64,000 bases of DNA from Agrobacterium rosae. Its GTDB lineage: Bacteria; Pseudomonadota; Alphaproteobacteria; Rhizobiales; Rhizobiaceae. A program made the translations under genes and the position numbers. The DNA lies in assembly GCF_002915175.1 (NCBI RefSeq), contig NZ_NXEJ01000012.1:62001-126000 (forward strand), in the 5' to 3' direction. This document shows, piece after piece, positions 8,776 through 17,005 of the stretch. Under the pieces are notes generated by a model that worked only from the letters and a program-made list of their open reading frames with translations, was not told the DNA's origin and did no database searches. How positions within the stretch are numbered: position 1 is the first letter of the stretch; every line of letters starts with the position of its first letter.

Positions 8776-8803
8776 GACGACCGCCTTCGTCGGGGCGGTC
8801 GTC
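8776..8803 (-). terminator. Terminator-like hairpin after the ECF operon
   Basis: A perfect 10-bp stem (GACGACCGCC / GGCGGTCGTC) with an 8-base loop lies 18 bases beyond the DUF2076 stop. There is no T-tract on the minus strand, so termination may need Rho, or the stem may protect the 3' end of the mRNA. Confidence 0.5.
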
Positions 8804-8821
8804 AATGCTAGAGTTCGAAGA

Positions 8822-9400
8822 CTAGAATTCTATTTCGTCCATGCCGAGATCACCGCCGTCATCGACATCCTCAGCGGGAGGTTCTGCCGGAGCTTCAGGT
8901 GCAGGCGTTGCCGCCTGTGCTTCATCCGCACCGAACATGCCCATGATGGCATTGCCGAGCATCATGCCACCCGCAACGCCGACCGCTGTCTGGGCGGCTC
9001 CAGCCAGAAATCCGCCACCGCCGCCACGCTGCTGCGTAGGCTGCGAGCCAGATCGTTGACCCCACGGAGAAGGACGGTCTTCAGATGAACCGCCAGCAGT
9101 TCTGTCTGGCGCGGCGTTGCTACCGAACATCGAAGAAAACATGCCGCCGCGCTGTGGCTGGACAGGTTCTGGGCTTTGGACGTTCTGAGCTTCCAGTTCG
9201 GCAATGCGCTGCTGCGCCTTCTCCAAAGCCTGTTCCTGAACGACGATGGTCTGCGCCATGTAGTAGGGAGCGCCAGGCTGGGAGGTAATCCGATCCCGGA
9301 TAAAGCGCTCGGCGTCTCCGTCCCGGTGGGGCACCTGGCTTTCGACCTTTGCCAGCTTGCCAAAAAGGTTCTCGATAGCCTGTTGATCGTTTCTATCCAT
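8822..9400 (-). CDS. DUF2076 domain protein
   Basis: A 192-residue protein with the DUF2076 opening (RNDQQAIENLFGKLAKVE, then RDGDAERFIRDRI and PGAPYYMAQTIVVQEQAL), a predicted coiled coil (about residues 55-75), a Gln/Gly/Pro-rich low-complexity middle, a glycine-rich hydrophobic segment (about 130-160, GVAGGMMLGNAIMGMFG) that could insert in the membrane, and an acidic tail (DDGGDLGMDEIEF). The function of the family is unknown; it is probably periplasmic or membrane-attached. It lies 24 bases after the Bax-inhibitor gene in the ECF operon. The ATG at 9400 has AGGAG upstream. Confidence 0.85.
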   Translation of the reverse strand: MDRNDQQAIENLFGKLAKVESQVPHRDGDAERFIRDRITSQPGAPYYMAQTIVVQEQALEKAQQRIAELEAQNVQSPEPVQPQRGGMFSSMFGSNAAPDRTAGGSSEDRPSPWGQRSGSQPTQQRGGGGGFLAGAAQTAVGVAGGMMLGNAIMGMFGADEAQAATPAPEAPAEPPAEDVDDGGDLGMDEIEF

Positions 9401-9424
9401 CTCATGCACTCCTATGTAGCGAAA

Positions 9425-10141
9425 TTACTCTTCACGATCTCCGGTGAAGTTCAGCAGAAGCTGGAAGATATTGATGAAGTTCAGGTAGAGCGAGAGAGCA
9501 CCGAAGACCGCCATTTTCTGCTGTGATTCGTGATCGGCATGTTCGCCGTACTGCTCCTTGATATTCTGCGTGTCGTAAGCTGTCAGGCCCACGAACACGA
9601 TGATACCGATGAGCGAGATCGCAAACTGCAGGGCGCTGGAGCCAAGAAAGATATTCACGACCGACGCGATCACGACACCAATCAGACCCATCATCAGGAA
9701 TGACCCGAACTTGGAAAGATCACGTTTCGTCACGTAACCGTAGAGGCTGGTGGCTCCGAACATCGTGGCGGTGATGAAGAATGTCCGGGCGATGCTAGCG
9801 CCCGTGAACACCAGGAACACCGATGCCAGTGACAGGCCCATGACGGCACAGAACGCCCAGAAGGTCATCTGTGCAGCGGACGCCGACATGGTCTGCATCT
9901 TGAATGTGAAAAAGAAGACGAATGCCAGTGGTGCGAGCATCACGACCCATTTCAAGGAAGTCGAGAAGATCGGCACGTAGAGCGCTGGCGTGCTGCCGAC
10001 GATGAGTGCAACAAGGCCGGTAACCACAAGGCCAAGACCCATGTAGTTGTAGATGCGCAGCATGTGCTGGCGCAGGCCCTCATCGAAGGCTGCTCCGGAT
10101 TGGAGTGTAGTTGCGCCGTAACGCCGTTCGTTGTTGTACAT
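9425..10141 (-). CDS. Bax inhibitor-1/YccA family membrane protein
   Basis: Integral membrane protein of 238 residues with seven hydrophobic segments and the family hallmarks GLGLVVTGLVAL near the N-terminus and GLTAYDTQNIKEQYGE near the C-terminus (acidic residues in the last helices form the pH-sensing pair of BI-1 proteins). Relatives are pH-gated calcium-leak channels or YccA-type modulators of FtsH. The long frame upstream to 10330 is not coding; the ATG at 10141 has AGGAG upstream. Gene three of the sigma / anti-sigma / BI-1 / DUF2076 operon, suggesting a membrane-stress role. Confidence 0.92.
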   Translation of the reverse strand: MYNNERRYGATTLQSGAAFDEGLRQHMLRIYNYMGLGLVVTGLVALIVGSTPALYVPIFSTSLKWVVMLAPLAFVFFFTFKMQTMSASAAQMTFWAFCAVMGLSLASVFLVFTGASIARTFFITATMFGATSLYGYVTKRDLSKFGSFLMMGLIGVVIASVVNIFLGSSALQFAISLIGIIVFVGLTAYDTQNIKEQYGEHADHESQQKMAVFGALSLYLNFINIFQLLLNFTGDREE

Positions 10142-10160
10142 GAAAGCTCCTGTGTCAGTT

Positions 10161-10928
10161 TTAGAAGTACGATTTCGTGAGAAGTTCGGCTTCGTCCGCC
10201 AGCCCCGTATCCGGAGCACTTGCAACAAGCGCGTAGGCGATCTCGCCGATCTGCCAATACGCAGCCTCGGAATTGGCGATATTGACGTTGACGACCGGCT
10301 TGACGGTGAATGTTCCCGGTCGAACTGCAAACAGGGACATCCGCGTCCCCTCCTGCGTCACGATGCTCATCTCGACACTGGGGCCGAAGTCAGAGGGAAA
10401 TACCTGCACATCAACGACTTCCCAGTCGTCTGGTAGCTTCGGCATGGTGATAGCCGTCGCTGACCGGATGTCTTCCGCGTCGAAGTGTTTGACTTCCGGC
10501 TGTGAGGGCATAGCTGCGCGGATGAGCGTCGTCTGATGCGCCTTGATCGCCTGTTCGACGAAGGCAGGCGGATGGACAGATGCGACGACATCCGTGGCGG
10601 CGAAGGGACCGATGATGGAATTGGCGATCCATCCCGTGGTCACCAGAATACCGATGGCCGCAACGCGCTGAAGATTCGACCACATGCGCTTGCGTGAGAG
10701 TGCATTGGACAGACGATGAGCGGCATCCTTGAGGGGTCGCGATGGTTGTTCGTCGCCTTGAAGAGCCAGTCGCAACGCGCCTCGCGTCGCAAGGTCGGCC
10801 ATAACCCTTGCCGCTGCGGAAGGATCGTTGGCCAGATGTTTTTCGACACGCACGCGACCTGCAGGGTCGAGCTGGTTGTCAACGTAGGCGTCGAGATCGA
10901 ATTCTGGTACGGGGTCGTGCTCATTCAT
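10161..10928 (-). CDS. Anti-sigma factor
   Basis: A 255-residue protein with an N-terminal cytoplasmic anti-sigma domain (DLDAYVDNQLDPAGRVRVEKHLANDP), one membrane span at about residues 85-107 (LQRVAAIGILVTTGWIANSIIG) and a periplasmic C-terminal domain. There is no H-x3-C-x2-C zinc motif, so it is not a ZAS-type sensor. It overlaps the end of the sigma gene by eight bases, the usual arrangement for a cognate pair. It presumably holds the ECF factor at the membrane until an envelope signal arrives. Confidence 0.85.
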   Translation of the reverse strand: MNEHDPVPEFDLDAYVDNQLDPAGRVRVEKHLANDPSAAARVMADLATRGALRLALQGDEQPSRPLKDAAHRLSNALSRKRMWSNLQRVAAIGILVTTGWIANSIIGPFAATDVVASVHPPAFVEQAIKAHQTTLIRAAMPSQPEVKHFDAEDIRSATAITMPKLPDDWEVVDVQVFPSDFGPSVEMSIVTQEGTRMSLFAVRPGTFTVKPVVNVNIANSEAAYWQIGEIAYALVASAPDTGLADEAELLTKSYF

Positions 10929-11451
10929 GGCCGCCTCCTACGATTTTGAGATGACTGCGGGGCTGGTTCGGAATCTCGCCGGACCGCAACGCAGCGCGCG
11001 CACGCGAGACCCGTGACATCAACGTGCCGATGGGAATGCCAAGCGTGTCGGCAGCTTCTTGGTAAGACAGGTCTTCGACGGCCACGAGATGCAAGGCTTC
11101 GCGCTGTTTGTCCGGTAGGCGCATGAACGCGTCCTTTACTTGTGACAGGTACGCGCTCTGTTCTTGGGGTGCCGGATAGGACAACCCAGCTTCTGCCGAC
11201 ACCACATCGTCCCTGCGCTGACGTGCAGACGAGGTTCGGTAGCGATCAATATGCGTGTTGTGCAGGATGGACAGGAGCCAGTGGCGCAGGTTGCCACCGC
11301 TTTTGAAGGAGCCTTGACGTTCGTATGCTTTGACAAGCGCGTCCTGAACGAGGTCGTCAGCATCGTTGGAGTTACGCACGAGGGAACGAGCATAGCGCCT
11401 CAGGCTCGATAGCTGTCCAATAACGTCAAACGGTTGGTTCTTCGGGTCCAT
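10921..11451 (-). CDS. ECF-family RNA polymerase sigma factor
   Basis: A 176-residue sigma factor with region 2 (NDADDLVQDALVKAYERQ, then RHWLLSILHNTHIDRYR) and region 4 (RLPDKQREALHLVAVEDLSYQEAADTLGIPIGTLMSRVSRAR). It heads an operon with its anti-sigma factor, a BI-1 protein and a DUF2076 protein. Directly upstream lies an ECF-type promoter candidate, consistent with autoregulation. No ribosome-binding site is obvious before the ATG, and the candidate promoter would leave almost no leader, so either the mRNA is near-leaderless or the promoter call is wrong. Confidence 0.9.
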   Translation of the reverse strand: MDPKNQPFDVIGQLSSLRRYARSLVRNSNDADDLVQDALVKAYERQGSFKSGGNLRHWLLSILHNTHIDRYRTSSARQRRDDVVSAEAGLSYPAPQEQSAYLSQVKDAFMRLPDKQREALHLVAVEDLSYQEAADTLGIPIGTLMSRVSRARAALRSGEIPNQPRSHLKIVGGGHE

Positions 11452-11459
11452 GATTTAGT

Positions 11460-11486
11460 ATACGGAATTCAAGGCGCATTTATTCC
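11460..11486 (-). promoter_or_regulatory. Candidate autoregulated ECF promoter
   Basis: On the minus strand GGAAT, a 17-base spacer and CGTAT resemble ECF -35/-10 elements of alphaproteobacteria (GGAAC...CGTT). It would start transcription within a few bases of the sigma gene's ATG. Weak evidence. Confidence 0.3.
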
Positions 11487-11638
11487 GAACACAATGAAGA
11501 AAATAACATGTCGCAGTTTGATAAGTCCGCTTAAGGTCAAACGCAGACACTCCTGAATTACGCTCTTGAACCACTATGAACCGACGACTCAGCAATTTGG
11601 GTACTCGGTGACTGGTCTAAGCCAGATAAGGCTGTCCG

Positions 11639-12547
11639 TTAGCAGGCCGCGCCAGTCATTAATGCGTCCTCCCTGACTGCGTCGGCAAGAAAATCGAGAA
11701 CCGTGCGGACCCGCATGGGAAGATTTCGACGTGAAGCATAGACTGCGGTGATCGGCAGCCGTGCCGGCGGCAGACAAGGCAGAACGTTGATGAGCCTCCC
11801 TGATGCGATGTCTTCGGCAACGAGAATGTGAGATAGGATGGCCAGCCCTCCTCCCGCGATGGTCGCTCTATAGACAGCAGTCGGATTGTTGAAAACCATC
11901 CGCGGACTAATCGCTGCCCGCACCTGGTCGGCACCATCGGCAAATATCCATGCGCGCGTTTCACCGCCGCGGCTGTAGCAAATGCAGTCGTGCTCTGCGA
12001 TCTCGCTTGGGTCACGAGGTTGGCCTCGCTCTGCGACATAGCCGGGCGACGCAACAAGATAGGCCGTCGTCCAGCCAAGCCGGCGACAGATCAAGCTGCT
12101 GTCGGAAACGTCACCGAGACGAACTTCGATGTCTATTCCCTCGCCGACAAGATCCGACGGGTCCTCGCGAAACACGATTTCGACCGTCAGGCGCGGATGG
12201 AGTTTCAAAAGCGCCGGCAGGCGCTCGCTGACATGCAATCCGAGCGGGGCCGGGAGGCTGATCCTTACGCGGCCGGACGCCGTCACGCTTTCAGCTACCG
12301 TTGCATCACCCAGCGCCTCCATGGCGTCGATAACCTTGCGGGCCATCGGGATCATCTGCTCGCCTTCCACTGTCAGAGACAAACCGTTGGTGCTCCGATG
12401 CAGCAACCGGGTGCTGTAATGCGCCTCCAGCGATGAAATTTGCCGGGACACCGCAGGCTGAGTCAAACTGAGGTCCAGCGCTGCGCTTGAAAACGACCCA
12501 GTCTCAGCAACCCTCAGGAAGGTTCGCAAGGCAGCAACCACATCCAT
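11639..12547 (-). CDS. LysR-family transcriptional regulator
   Basis: A 302-residue LysR-type regulator with the N-terminal winged helix (ALRTFLRVAETGSFSSAALDLSLTQPAVSRQISSLE) and a C-terminal periplasmic-binding-like effector domain (about residues 90-295). Most similar in style to the subgroup acting on neighbouring oxidoreductases. It is divergent from the AhpD-like gene; the 133-base gap holds a striking nested palindrome that is a likely binding site. It probably controls the AhpD-like / reductase / cupin set. The 11452-11638 stretch downstream has no gene. Confidence 0.92.
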   Translation of the reverse strand: MDVVAALRTFLRVAETGSFSSAALDLSLTQPAVSRQISSLEAHYSTRLLHRSTNGLSLTVEGEQMIPMARKVIDAMEALGDATVAESVTASGRVRISLPAPLGLHVSERLPALLKLHPRLTVEIVFREDPSDLVGEGIDIEVRLGDVSDSSLICRRLGWTTAYLVASPGYVAERGQPRDPSEIAEHDCICYSRGGETRAWIFADGADQVRAAISPRMVFNNPTAVYRATIAGGGLAILSHILVAEDIASGRLINVLPCLPPARLPITAVYASRRNLPMRVRTVLDFLADAVREDALMTGAAC

Positions 12548-12616
12548 CCGTCATCCCCCTCATACTTCCCCGCATAAAGCTTATGCGAGCAGCTTAGAGC
12601 GGTTTTGGTTGCGTGT

Positions 12617-12672
12617 CCATCTATTACGGATATTGTATATCCATAAGGATATTTTGCATCCTTAATAGATGG
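12617..12672. promoter_or_regulatory. Nested 56-bp palindromic operator region
   Basis: Outer arms CCATCTATTA (12617-12626) and TAATAGATGG (12663-12672) are perfect inverted repeats. Inside are two more dyads: GGATAT-TGT-ATATCC (12628-12642) and AAGGAT-N7-ATCCTT (12645-12663). The block ends 8 bases before the ATG of the AhpD-like gene, so it could be a LysR operator and also fold in the mRNA leader near the ribosome-binding site. Confidence 0.6.
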
Positions 12673-12680
12673 AGATCTTC

Positions 12681-13160
12681 ATGACACAGCGCCTGAACTA
12701 TGCAGCCCAGTCCCCGGAGTTTTTCAAGAAGTTGTCGGACCTCAGCCTGTCGCTGAAGGACAGCGTCATCGAGCAGTCGATCCGCGATCTTGTGAACATC
12801 CGGGCCTCCCAGCTCAACGGTTGCGGCTTCTGCCTCGACATGCATGTCAAGGAAGCCAAGATCCACGGCGAGAGCGAGCTTCGCCTTTATCACGTCGCGA
12901 TCTGGCGGGAATCGAACCTGTTCGCTCCGCGCGAGCGCGCCGCCCTCGCCTGGACCGAAGCGGTCACCAGACTGGCTGAAGGCGGCATTCCGGACGAGCT
13001 TTACGAGCGCGTTCGCGGTCAGCTGTCAGAGAAGGAAGTTTCAGATCTGACCTTCTCGATCATGACCATCAACGCGTGGAACCGTGTCAGCATCGCCTTC
13101 AAGGCCGTGCCCGGTTCGGCGGACAAGCTTTACGGCCTGGAGAAAGCCGGCCTCAGCTGA
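12681..13160 (+). CDS. Carboxymuconolactone decarboxylase / AhpD-like protein
   Basis: A 159-residue all-helical protein of the CMD family with the AhpD-type redox site NGCGFCLDMH (C-x2-C-x3-H) near residue 47. Such proteins act as alkylhydroperoxidase-like thiol peroxidases or redox partners. The ATG at 12681 (MTQRLNY) is chosen over 12669 because GGAG lies just upstream. It is the first gene divergent from the LysR regulator and is followed 68 bases later by a reductase gene. The specific substrate is unknown. Confidence 0.88.
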   Translation: MTQRLNYAAQSPEFFKKLSDLSLSLKDSVIEQSIRDLVNIRASQLNGCGFCLDMHVKEAKIHGESELRLYHVAIWRESNLFAPRERAALAWTEAVTRLAEGGIPDELYERVRGQLSEKEVSDLTFSIMTINAWNRVSIAFKAVPGSADKLYGLEKAGLS

Positions 13161-13228
13161 GGCCTTTTTCCACAACAGCAGCCATTTCCAAGTCCATTCG
13201 GCACTCATCACCTCAAGGGAAAACAGTT

Positions 13229-13981
13229 ATGAAAATTGTCATCATCGGTGGAACCGGACTTATCGGATCCAAAACGACCGAGCGCCTTCGCGCCAGAGGC
13301 CATGAGGTGATTGCCGCCTCTCCGAACACCGGCGTCAACACCATCACCGGCGAAGGCCTTGCAAAAGCACTTCAAGGCACCGAGGTCGTACTCGACCTTG
13401 CGAACTCGCCATCCTTCGAGGACAAGGCGGTCATGGAGTTTTTCGAAGCCTCCGGCAGGAATCTGCTGGCAGCGGAAAAGGCAGCAGGCGTCAAACATCA
13501 TGTCGCGCTTTCCGTCGTTGGGACGGAGCGCTTGCAGGAGAGCGGGTATTTCCGGGCAAAGCTCGTCCAGGAAAAGCTGATCAGGGAAAGCGGCATTCCC
13601 TACACGATCGTCCACTCCACGCAGTTCATGGAATTCGTTGGCGGTATCGCTCAATCGAGTATTGTCGGGGACAAGGTGCACCTTTCACCGGCCTTTGTTC
13701 AGCCGATCGCCTCTGATGACGTCGCCGACGCGATGGCGGACGTTGCGCTTGCTACGCCAGCCGCCGGAATTGTCGAGATCGCTGGTCCGGATCGCTTCCG
13801 CCTCAACGAGTTCGTCGCCCGTTATCTGCAATTGACAGGAGACAGCCGCGAGGTTGTCGCCGATCCAGAAGCGAAATATTTCGGGGCGCGTCTCGATGAC
13901 GGATCCCTTGTCTCCGAAACCAATCCCCGGCTTGGCAAAATCGGCTTCGATCAATGGTTTGCAACGGCGCCGCGAAAGTAG
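13229..13981 (+). CDS. NAD(P)-binding NmrA/SDR-like reductase
   Basis: A 250-residue Rossmann protein with the dinucleotide motif IGGTGLIGSKTTERL at the N-terminus, fitting atypical SDRs of the NmrA/HSCARG or quinone-reductase (QOR2-like) group. There is no canonical YxxxK pair in an obvious place. The ATG at 13229 has AAGGGA upstream; the longer open frame back to 13076 overlaps the previous gene and is rejected. In the AhpD-like / reductase / cupin cluster it may reduce quinones or reactive carbonyls, or act as a redox-sensing regulator; this is inferred from family and context. Confidence 0.85.
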   Translation: MKIVIIGGTGLIGSKTTERLRARGHEVIAASPNTGVNTITGEGLAKALQGTEVVLDLANSPSFEDKAVMEFFEASGRNLLAAEKAAGVKHHVALSVVGTERLQESGYFRAKLVQEKLIRESGIPYTIVHSTQFMEFVGGIAQSSIVGDKVHLSPAFVQPIASDDVADAMADVALATPAAGIVEIAGPDRFRLNEFVARYLQLTGDSREVVADPEAKYFGARLDDGSLVSETNPRLGKIGFDQWFATAPRK

Positions 13982-14020
13982 CCCGCCCAAAGCTCCGCTC
14001 ATTTGAACAGGAACAATACT

Positions 14021-14443
14021 ATGATCAGACCCTGCCTTGCGGCCTTCGCCGCATTCTTTCTCATAACCAGTACGTCCGGTGCTCACGACACCTCAGGCGG
14101 CTCCGCCTCGAAGGTGACACTCGTCTATCAACACGAACTGCCGAATGTGCCCGGCAAGAGCATGAAGGGCGTACTCGTCGAATACGGTCCGGGTGGCTTC
14201 TCCGATGCCCATACCCATCCGGATTCGGCTTTCATCTATGCGACCGTGCTTGAAGGCTCCGTCCTTAGCCAGGTTAATGATGGGCCTGTAGAAGAATACA
14301 AAGCCGGCGAGAGTTTTTCGGAATATCCAGGCGACCAGCACGGCGTCAGCAAGAACGGGAGCGACACGAAGCCCGCCAAACTTCTTGCCGTCTTCGTGGT
14401 CGATACCACCCAGACGGAACTGACCTATCCGATAAAGAAGTGA
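14021..14443 (+). CDS. Secreted cupin-domain protein
   Basis: A 140-residue protein with a signal peptide (MIRPCLAAFAAFFLITSTSGA) and a single cupin barrel. The metal-binding motif is visible as HTHPDSAFIYATVLEG (His, His, Glu region) and then GDQHGVSKN. The ATG at 14021 has AGGAA upstream and gives a correct signal peptide. It lies 39 bases after the reductase, likely in the same operon. Periplasmic cupins of this type are often annotated only as cupin; substrate unknown. Confidence 0.85.
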   Translation: MIRPCLAAFAAFFLITSTSGAHDTSGGSASKVTLVYQHELPNVPGKSMKGVLVEYGPGGFSDAHTHPDSAFIYATVLEGSVLSQVNDGPVEEYKAGESFSEYPGDQHGVSKNGSDTKPAKLLAVFVVDTTQTELTYPIKK

Positions 14444-14509
14444 AATCAGTCAGGGACCGGGTACTAGAGCAGCCCAGGTCCTTCTTCTTTTCAAGGCAAG
14501 GGACCCGCA

Positions 14510-15514
14510 ATGGCTTACAATTCGCTGATGCCGGCCTTTCTGGCCGTCGATCTCCTCGGCGTGCTCGGGATTCTCGTATGGCATTTACAGGGGCAGCAGA
14601 GACCGACGGCCCGACTGATCGTCCAGATCCTGTTTTTCGCCGCCATGACGACAGCGTTGATTGTGAGCGGCATCCCGCCACACCGCGTAATCCCCGGAGA
14701 AACCGATGGGTTCGCGCTCTACATGGGCACTGCGTCCCGCGTCCTGTGGTGGGTTCATCTTGCCTGGGCGACCATTGGCTTCATCCGCCTTTACATCGTC
14801 CTTGATCGCCGCCCGCAGGAAGCGCGGCTGATCCAGGATCTGATCGTTGCCGGTGTCTATCTCGGCGTTACGCTGTCGATTGTCGGTTTTGTATTCGGTG
14901 CCCCAATCGGCACCCTGGTTGCCACATCCGGTGTCGTGGCAATCATTTTGGGCCTGGCGTTGCAGAACACGCTTGGTGATCTGTTTTCGGGCATCGCACT
15001 GACGCTCGGGCGGCCTTTTTCGATCGGAGACTGGATTCAGCTGGCCGATGGCACCGAAGGACGTGTCGTTCAGAACAACTGGCGATCGACGCAGGTTCTG
15101 ACATCAGCAAACAATCTCGTTGTGCTTCCCAACAGCACGCTTGCCAAAGTCGGCCTGACCAACCTTACAAAACCTGACGAGAGCCATCTCGTTATCCTGC
15201 CGATCCGTATCACCTCCGACAGCCGACCAGCCGAGGTCGAGGCAATCCTTAAGTCCGCCTTGCAGACGTGTCAGTGCATCGTCCAGTCACCGGCTCCGGT
15301 TGTTGCACTTAAGGGTATCGACGCGATCGCAATTGATGTGGAGCTTCAGTTTCGGGTCACGGCCCCGGCAGCCCGGACGCCGGCGCGCAACGAGGTTATC
15401 GATACGGTCCATCAGCGCTGTGCAACTCACGGCCTGTCACTAGCGATGCCCGCACAAAGTTATCTTGGGATCGTAGGGAATTCGCCGCTGAATAAGGCAT
15501 CGGGTCGAGCTTAG
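14510..15514 (+). CDS. MscS-family mechanosensitive ion channel
   Basis: A 334-residue membrane protein with four or more hydrophobic segments and then the MscS core: the pore helix region (GVVAIILGLALQNTLGDLFSGIAL) and the beta domain (GRPFSIGDWIQLADGTEGRVV...LVVLPNSTLAK). Relatives protect against hypo-osmotic shock. It follows the cupin gene by 66 bases. Its stop codon overlaps the stop of the convergent Rrf2 gene by three bases, so there is no room for a separate terminator. Confidence 0.92.
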   Translation: MAYNSLMPAFLAVDLLGVLGILVWHLQGQQRPTARLIVQILFFAAMTTALIVSGIPPHRVIPGETDGFALYMGTASRVLWWVHLAWATIGFIRLYIVLDRRPQEARLIQDLIVAGVYLGVTLSIVGFVFGAPIGTLVATSGVVAIILGLALQNTLGDLFSGIALTLGRPFSIGDWIQLADGTEGRVVQNNWRSTQVLTSANNLVVLPNSTLAKVGLTNLTKPDESHLVILPIRITSDSRPAEVEAILKSALQTCQCIVQSPAPVVALKGIDAIAIDVELQFRVTAPAARTPARNEVIDTVHQRCATHGLSLAMPAQSYLGIVGNSPLNKASGRA

Positions 15515-15999
15515 CCGGCACGCTTCAGAACCCACTCAAAGGTCCCGGACCAGATTTCTGGGGTGATTTCCTGTTGCAGGATCGTGCCAAGATCCGCGAA
15601 CGTCACCTTTCGAAGGGAGGAACGCCACGCTTCGTCGGCTTCCCACATGATGCGGGCAATCGCGCAAGGTCCACTCTCGCAATGGCCTTTCGGACGGCAG
15701 GGATTATTGGCCCGGATGTTTTGGCAAACAAAGGTTCGACCGCTACCCTCGACAGCTTCAACGACATCGAGGAAGGTCAGTTCATTCGCGGCCTTGGCGA
15801 GACGGTATCCGCCGGATGGCCCAAGCGTGGTGTGGACAAGGCCGGCCTGTGACAAGCTCTGCAGCGCTTTCGACAGATATTCCTTCGGAAGCCCATGCAG
15901 CTCAGCGAGCGCTTTAGTTGAAAGATATCGGCCTTCGGGAAGGCCCGAGAGAATGGCGCAACAATGTAACGCCCATTCGACTTGGCTCTTGAGGATCAT
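15511..15999 (-). CDS. Rrf2-family transcriptional regulator with cysteine cluster
   Basis: A 162-residue winged-helix regulator (ILKSQVEWALHCCAILSGLP, then YLSTKALAELHGLPKEYLSKALQSLSQAGLV and GPSGGYRLAK). The sensor loop has C-x8-C-x5-C-x4-C (from CQNIRANNPC), spaced differently from the IscR Cys set. A redox-responsive or Fe-S role is plausible. The ATG at 15999 is chosen over an upstream TTG. Targets are not evident; the divergent side has no gene for 426 bases. Confidence 0.9.
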   Translation of the reverse strand: MILKSQVEWALHCCAILSGLPEGRYLSTKALAELHGLPKEYLSKALQSLSQAGLVHTTLGPSGGYRLAKAANELTFLDVVEAVEGSGRTFVCQNIRANNPCRPKGHCESGPCAIARIMWEADEAWRSSLRKVTFADLGTILQQEITPEIWSGTFEWVLKRAG

Positions 16000-16425
16000 G
16001 CGAGTGCTCGGCAACGAATTAAGGATAAATCATATCCCTATTTCATGCCGCTGTAAATGCGAACACTTGCTTTGTTTACCCCGCCTTGAAAGGATCCGAA
16101 CCGACGACCCGGTCGTTCAGTTGTCATATTCGCGGCGAATATGCCTTTTGAATCATGAGTTTGCTCTGGTGACTGGCCGAGATGGGGCCGCCTGGCCTGA
16201 TAGGTTTCGGCCACCATTACGCTAAATCGGACATTAGCACTTGCTCGGCAAGACGAAGCCACGGCCAAGAGCCTCCATTTATGCTGGGTGCTACAAAGGT
16301 TCGCCCCCGGCACTGTGAAGCCAATCGTCGATGACATAGCAAGTAACCGGCAAGCTGACCCCATGTGGCGTAGTTAGAGCTTGCGGCTGTATTGCAGATA
16401 GACGATTCACGAACTGTGAGCTTCT
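16000..16425. other. Gene-free junction before the IS66 remnant
   Basis: About 425 bases with no convincing frame on either strand. It separates the ordinary chromosomal block from the accessory island. I looked for a tRNA or an attachment-like repeat and saw none; the matching IS66 terminal repeat is not evident either. Confidence 0.4.
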
Positions 16426-16848
16426 ATGTCTGCGTCTAGCTCTGGAACCAGAAACTTTCATATGATCGAGGCTGTCCCTGAGCGCTTGGAAGGCGCTCCG
16501 AGGCAGTTGCGCCGACGTTGGTCGGATGAATTCACAGAACGTGCTGTTGCAGAGGCGATGGAAACGGGTGCCAGTGTTTCAGCGATCGCACATCGCATTG
16601 GAATTCATCCATCGCAGCTATTTGGCTGGCGTCGCGATGCTCGAGAGCGACAGCGCTCCGCGTCGTCCGGAGCCGCTGTTTGCACGCAAGCCGGTTCTGG
16701 CGGCTCAATTTCGGTGATTGATGTTGTCATCGGCGATGTTGTTATCCGGGCCGGACCCGATGATTGTCAATCAGCACCGAACATTCCATGCTTAAACACA
16801 ATCAATGTGCATAGAAAGACGCGCTTACTCTTGAGGGCGAGGCGCTAA
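16426..16848 (+). pseudogene. Truncated IS66-family orfA (TnpA) remnant
   Basis: The 140-residue frame keeps the IS66 orfA helix-turn-helix (RRRWSDEFTERAVAEAMETGASVSAIAHRIGIHPSQLFGWRRDA) and the conserved core up to DVVIRAGPD. It then runs into unrelated sequence where orfA normally continues with its last conserved segment. No orfB or transposase (orfC) gene follows. It is therefore a broken insertion sequence marking the left edge of the defence island. Confidence 0.75.
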
Positions 16849-17005
16849 CGCAAATATCTCTGGCCGAAGTGAGGAGCGGCGTAGAGTGTCAATTCGCCTG
16901 GAGCCGGGATCGCCCTCTAGAACACGGTCGCTCGTGATGACCCTTGTTACACAATCTTAAATAGAAACTGCTATTCCACTACTTGAAGCAGTCAGGGGGA
17001 ACAGA

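Noticed and set aside
9000-9100. Gln/Gly-rich repeats in the DUF2076 gene as a possible tandem repeat
   Set aside because: Low complexity typical of the family; no true repeat unit.
13076-13228. N-terminal extension of the NmrA/SDR-like gene
   Set aside because: Overlaps the AhpD-like gene and lacks a start signal; the Rossmann motif begins right after the ATG at 13229.
16000-16425. tRNA gene or att site at the left edge of the island
   Set aside because: No cloverleaf could be drawn and no matching direct repeat was found at the other end.
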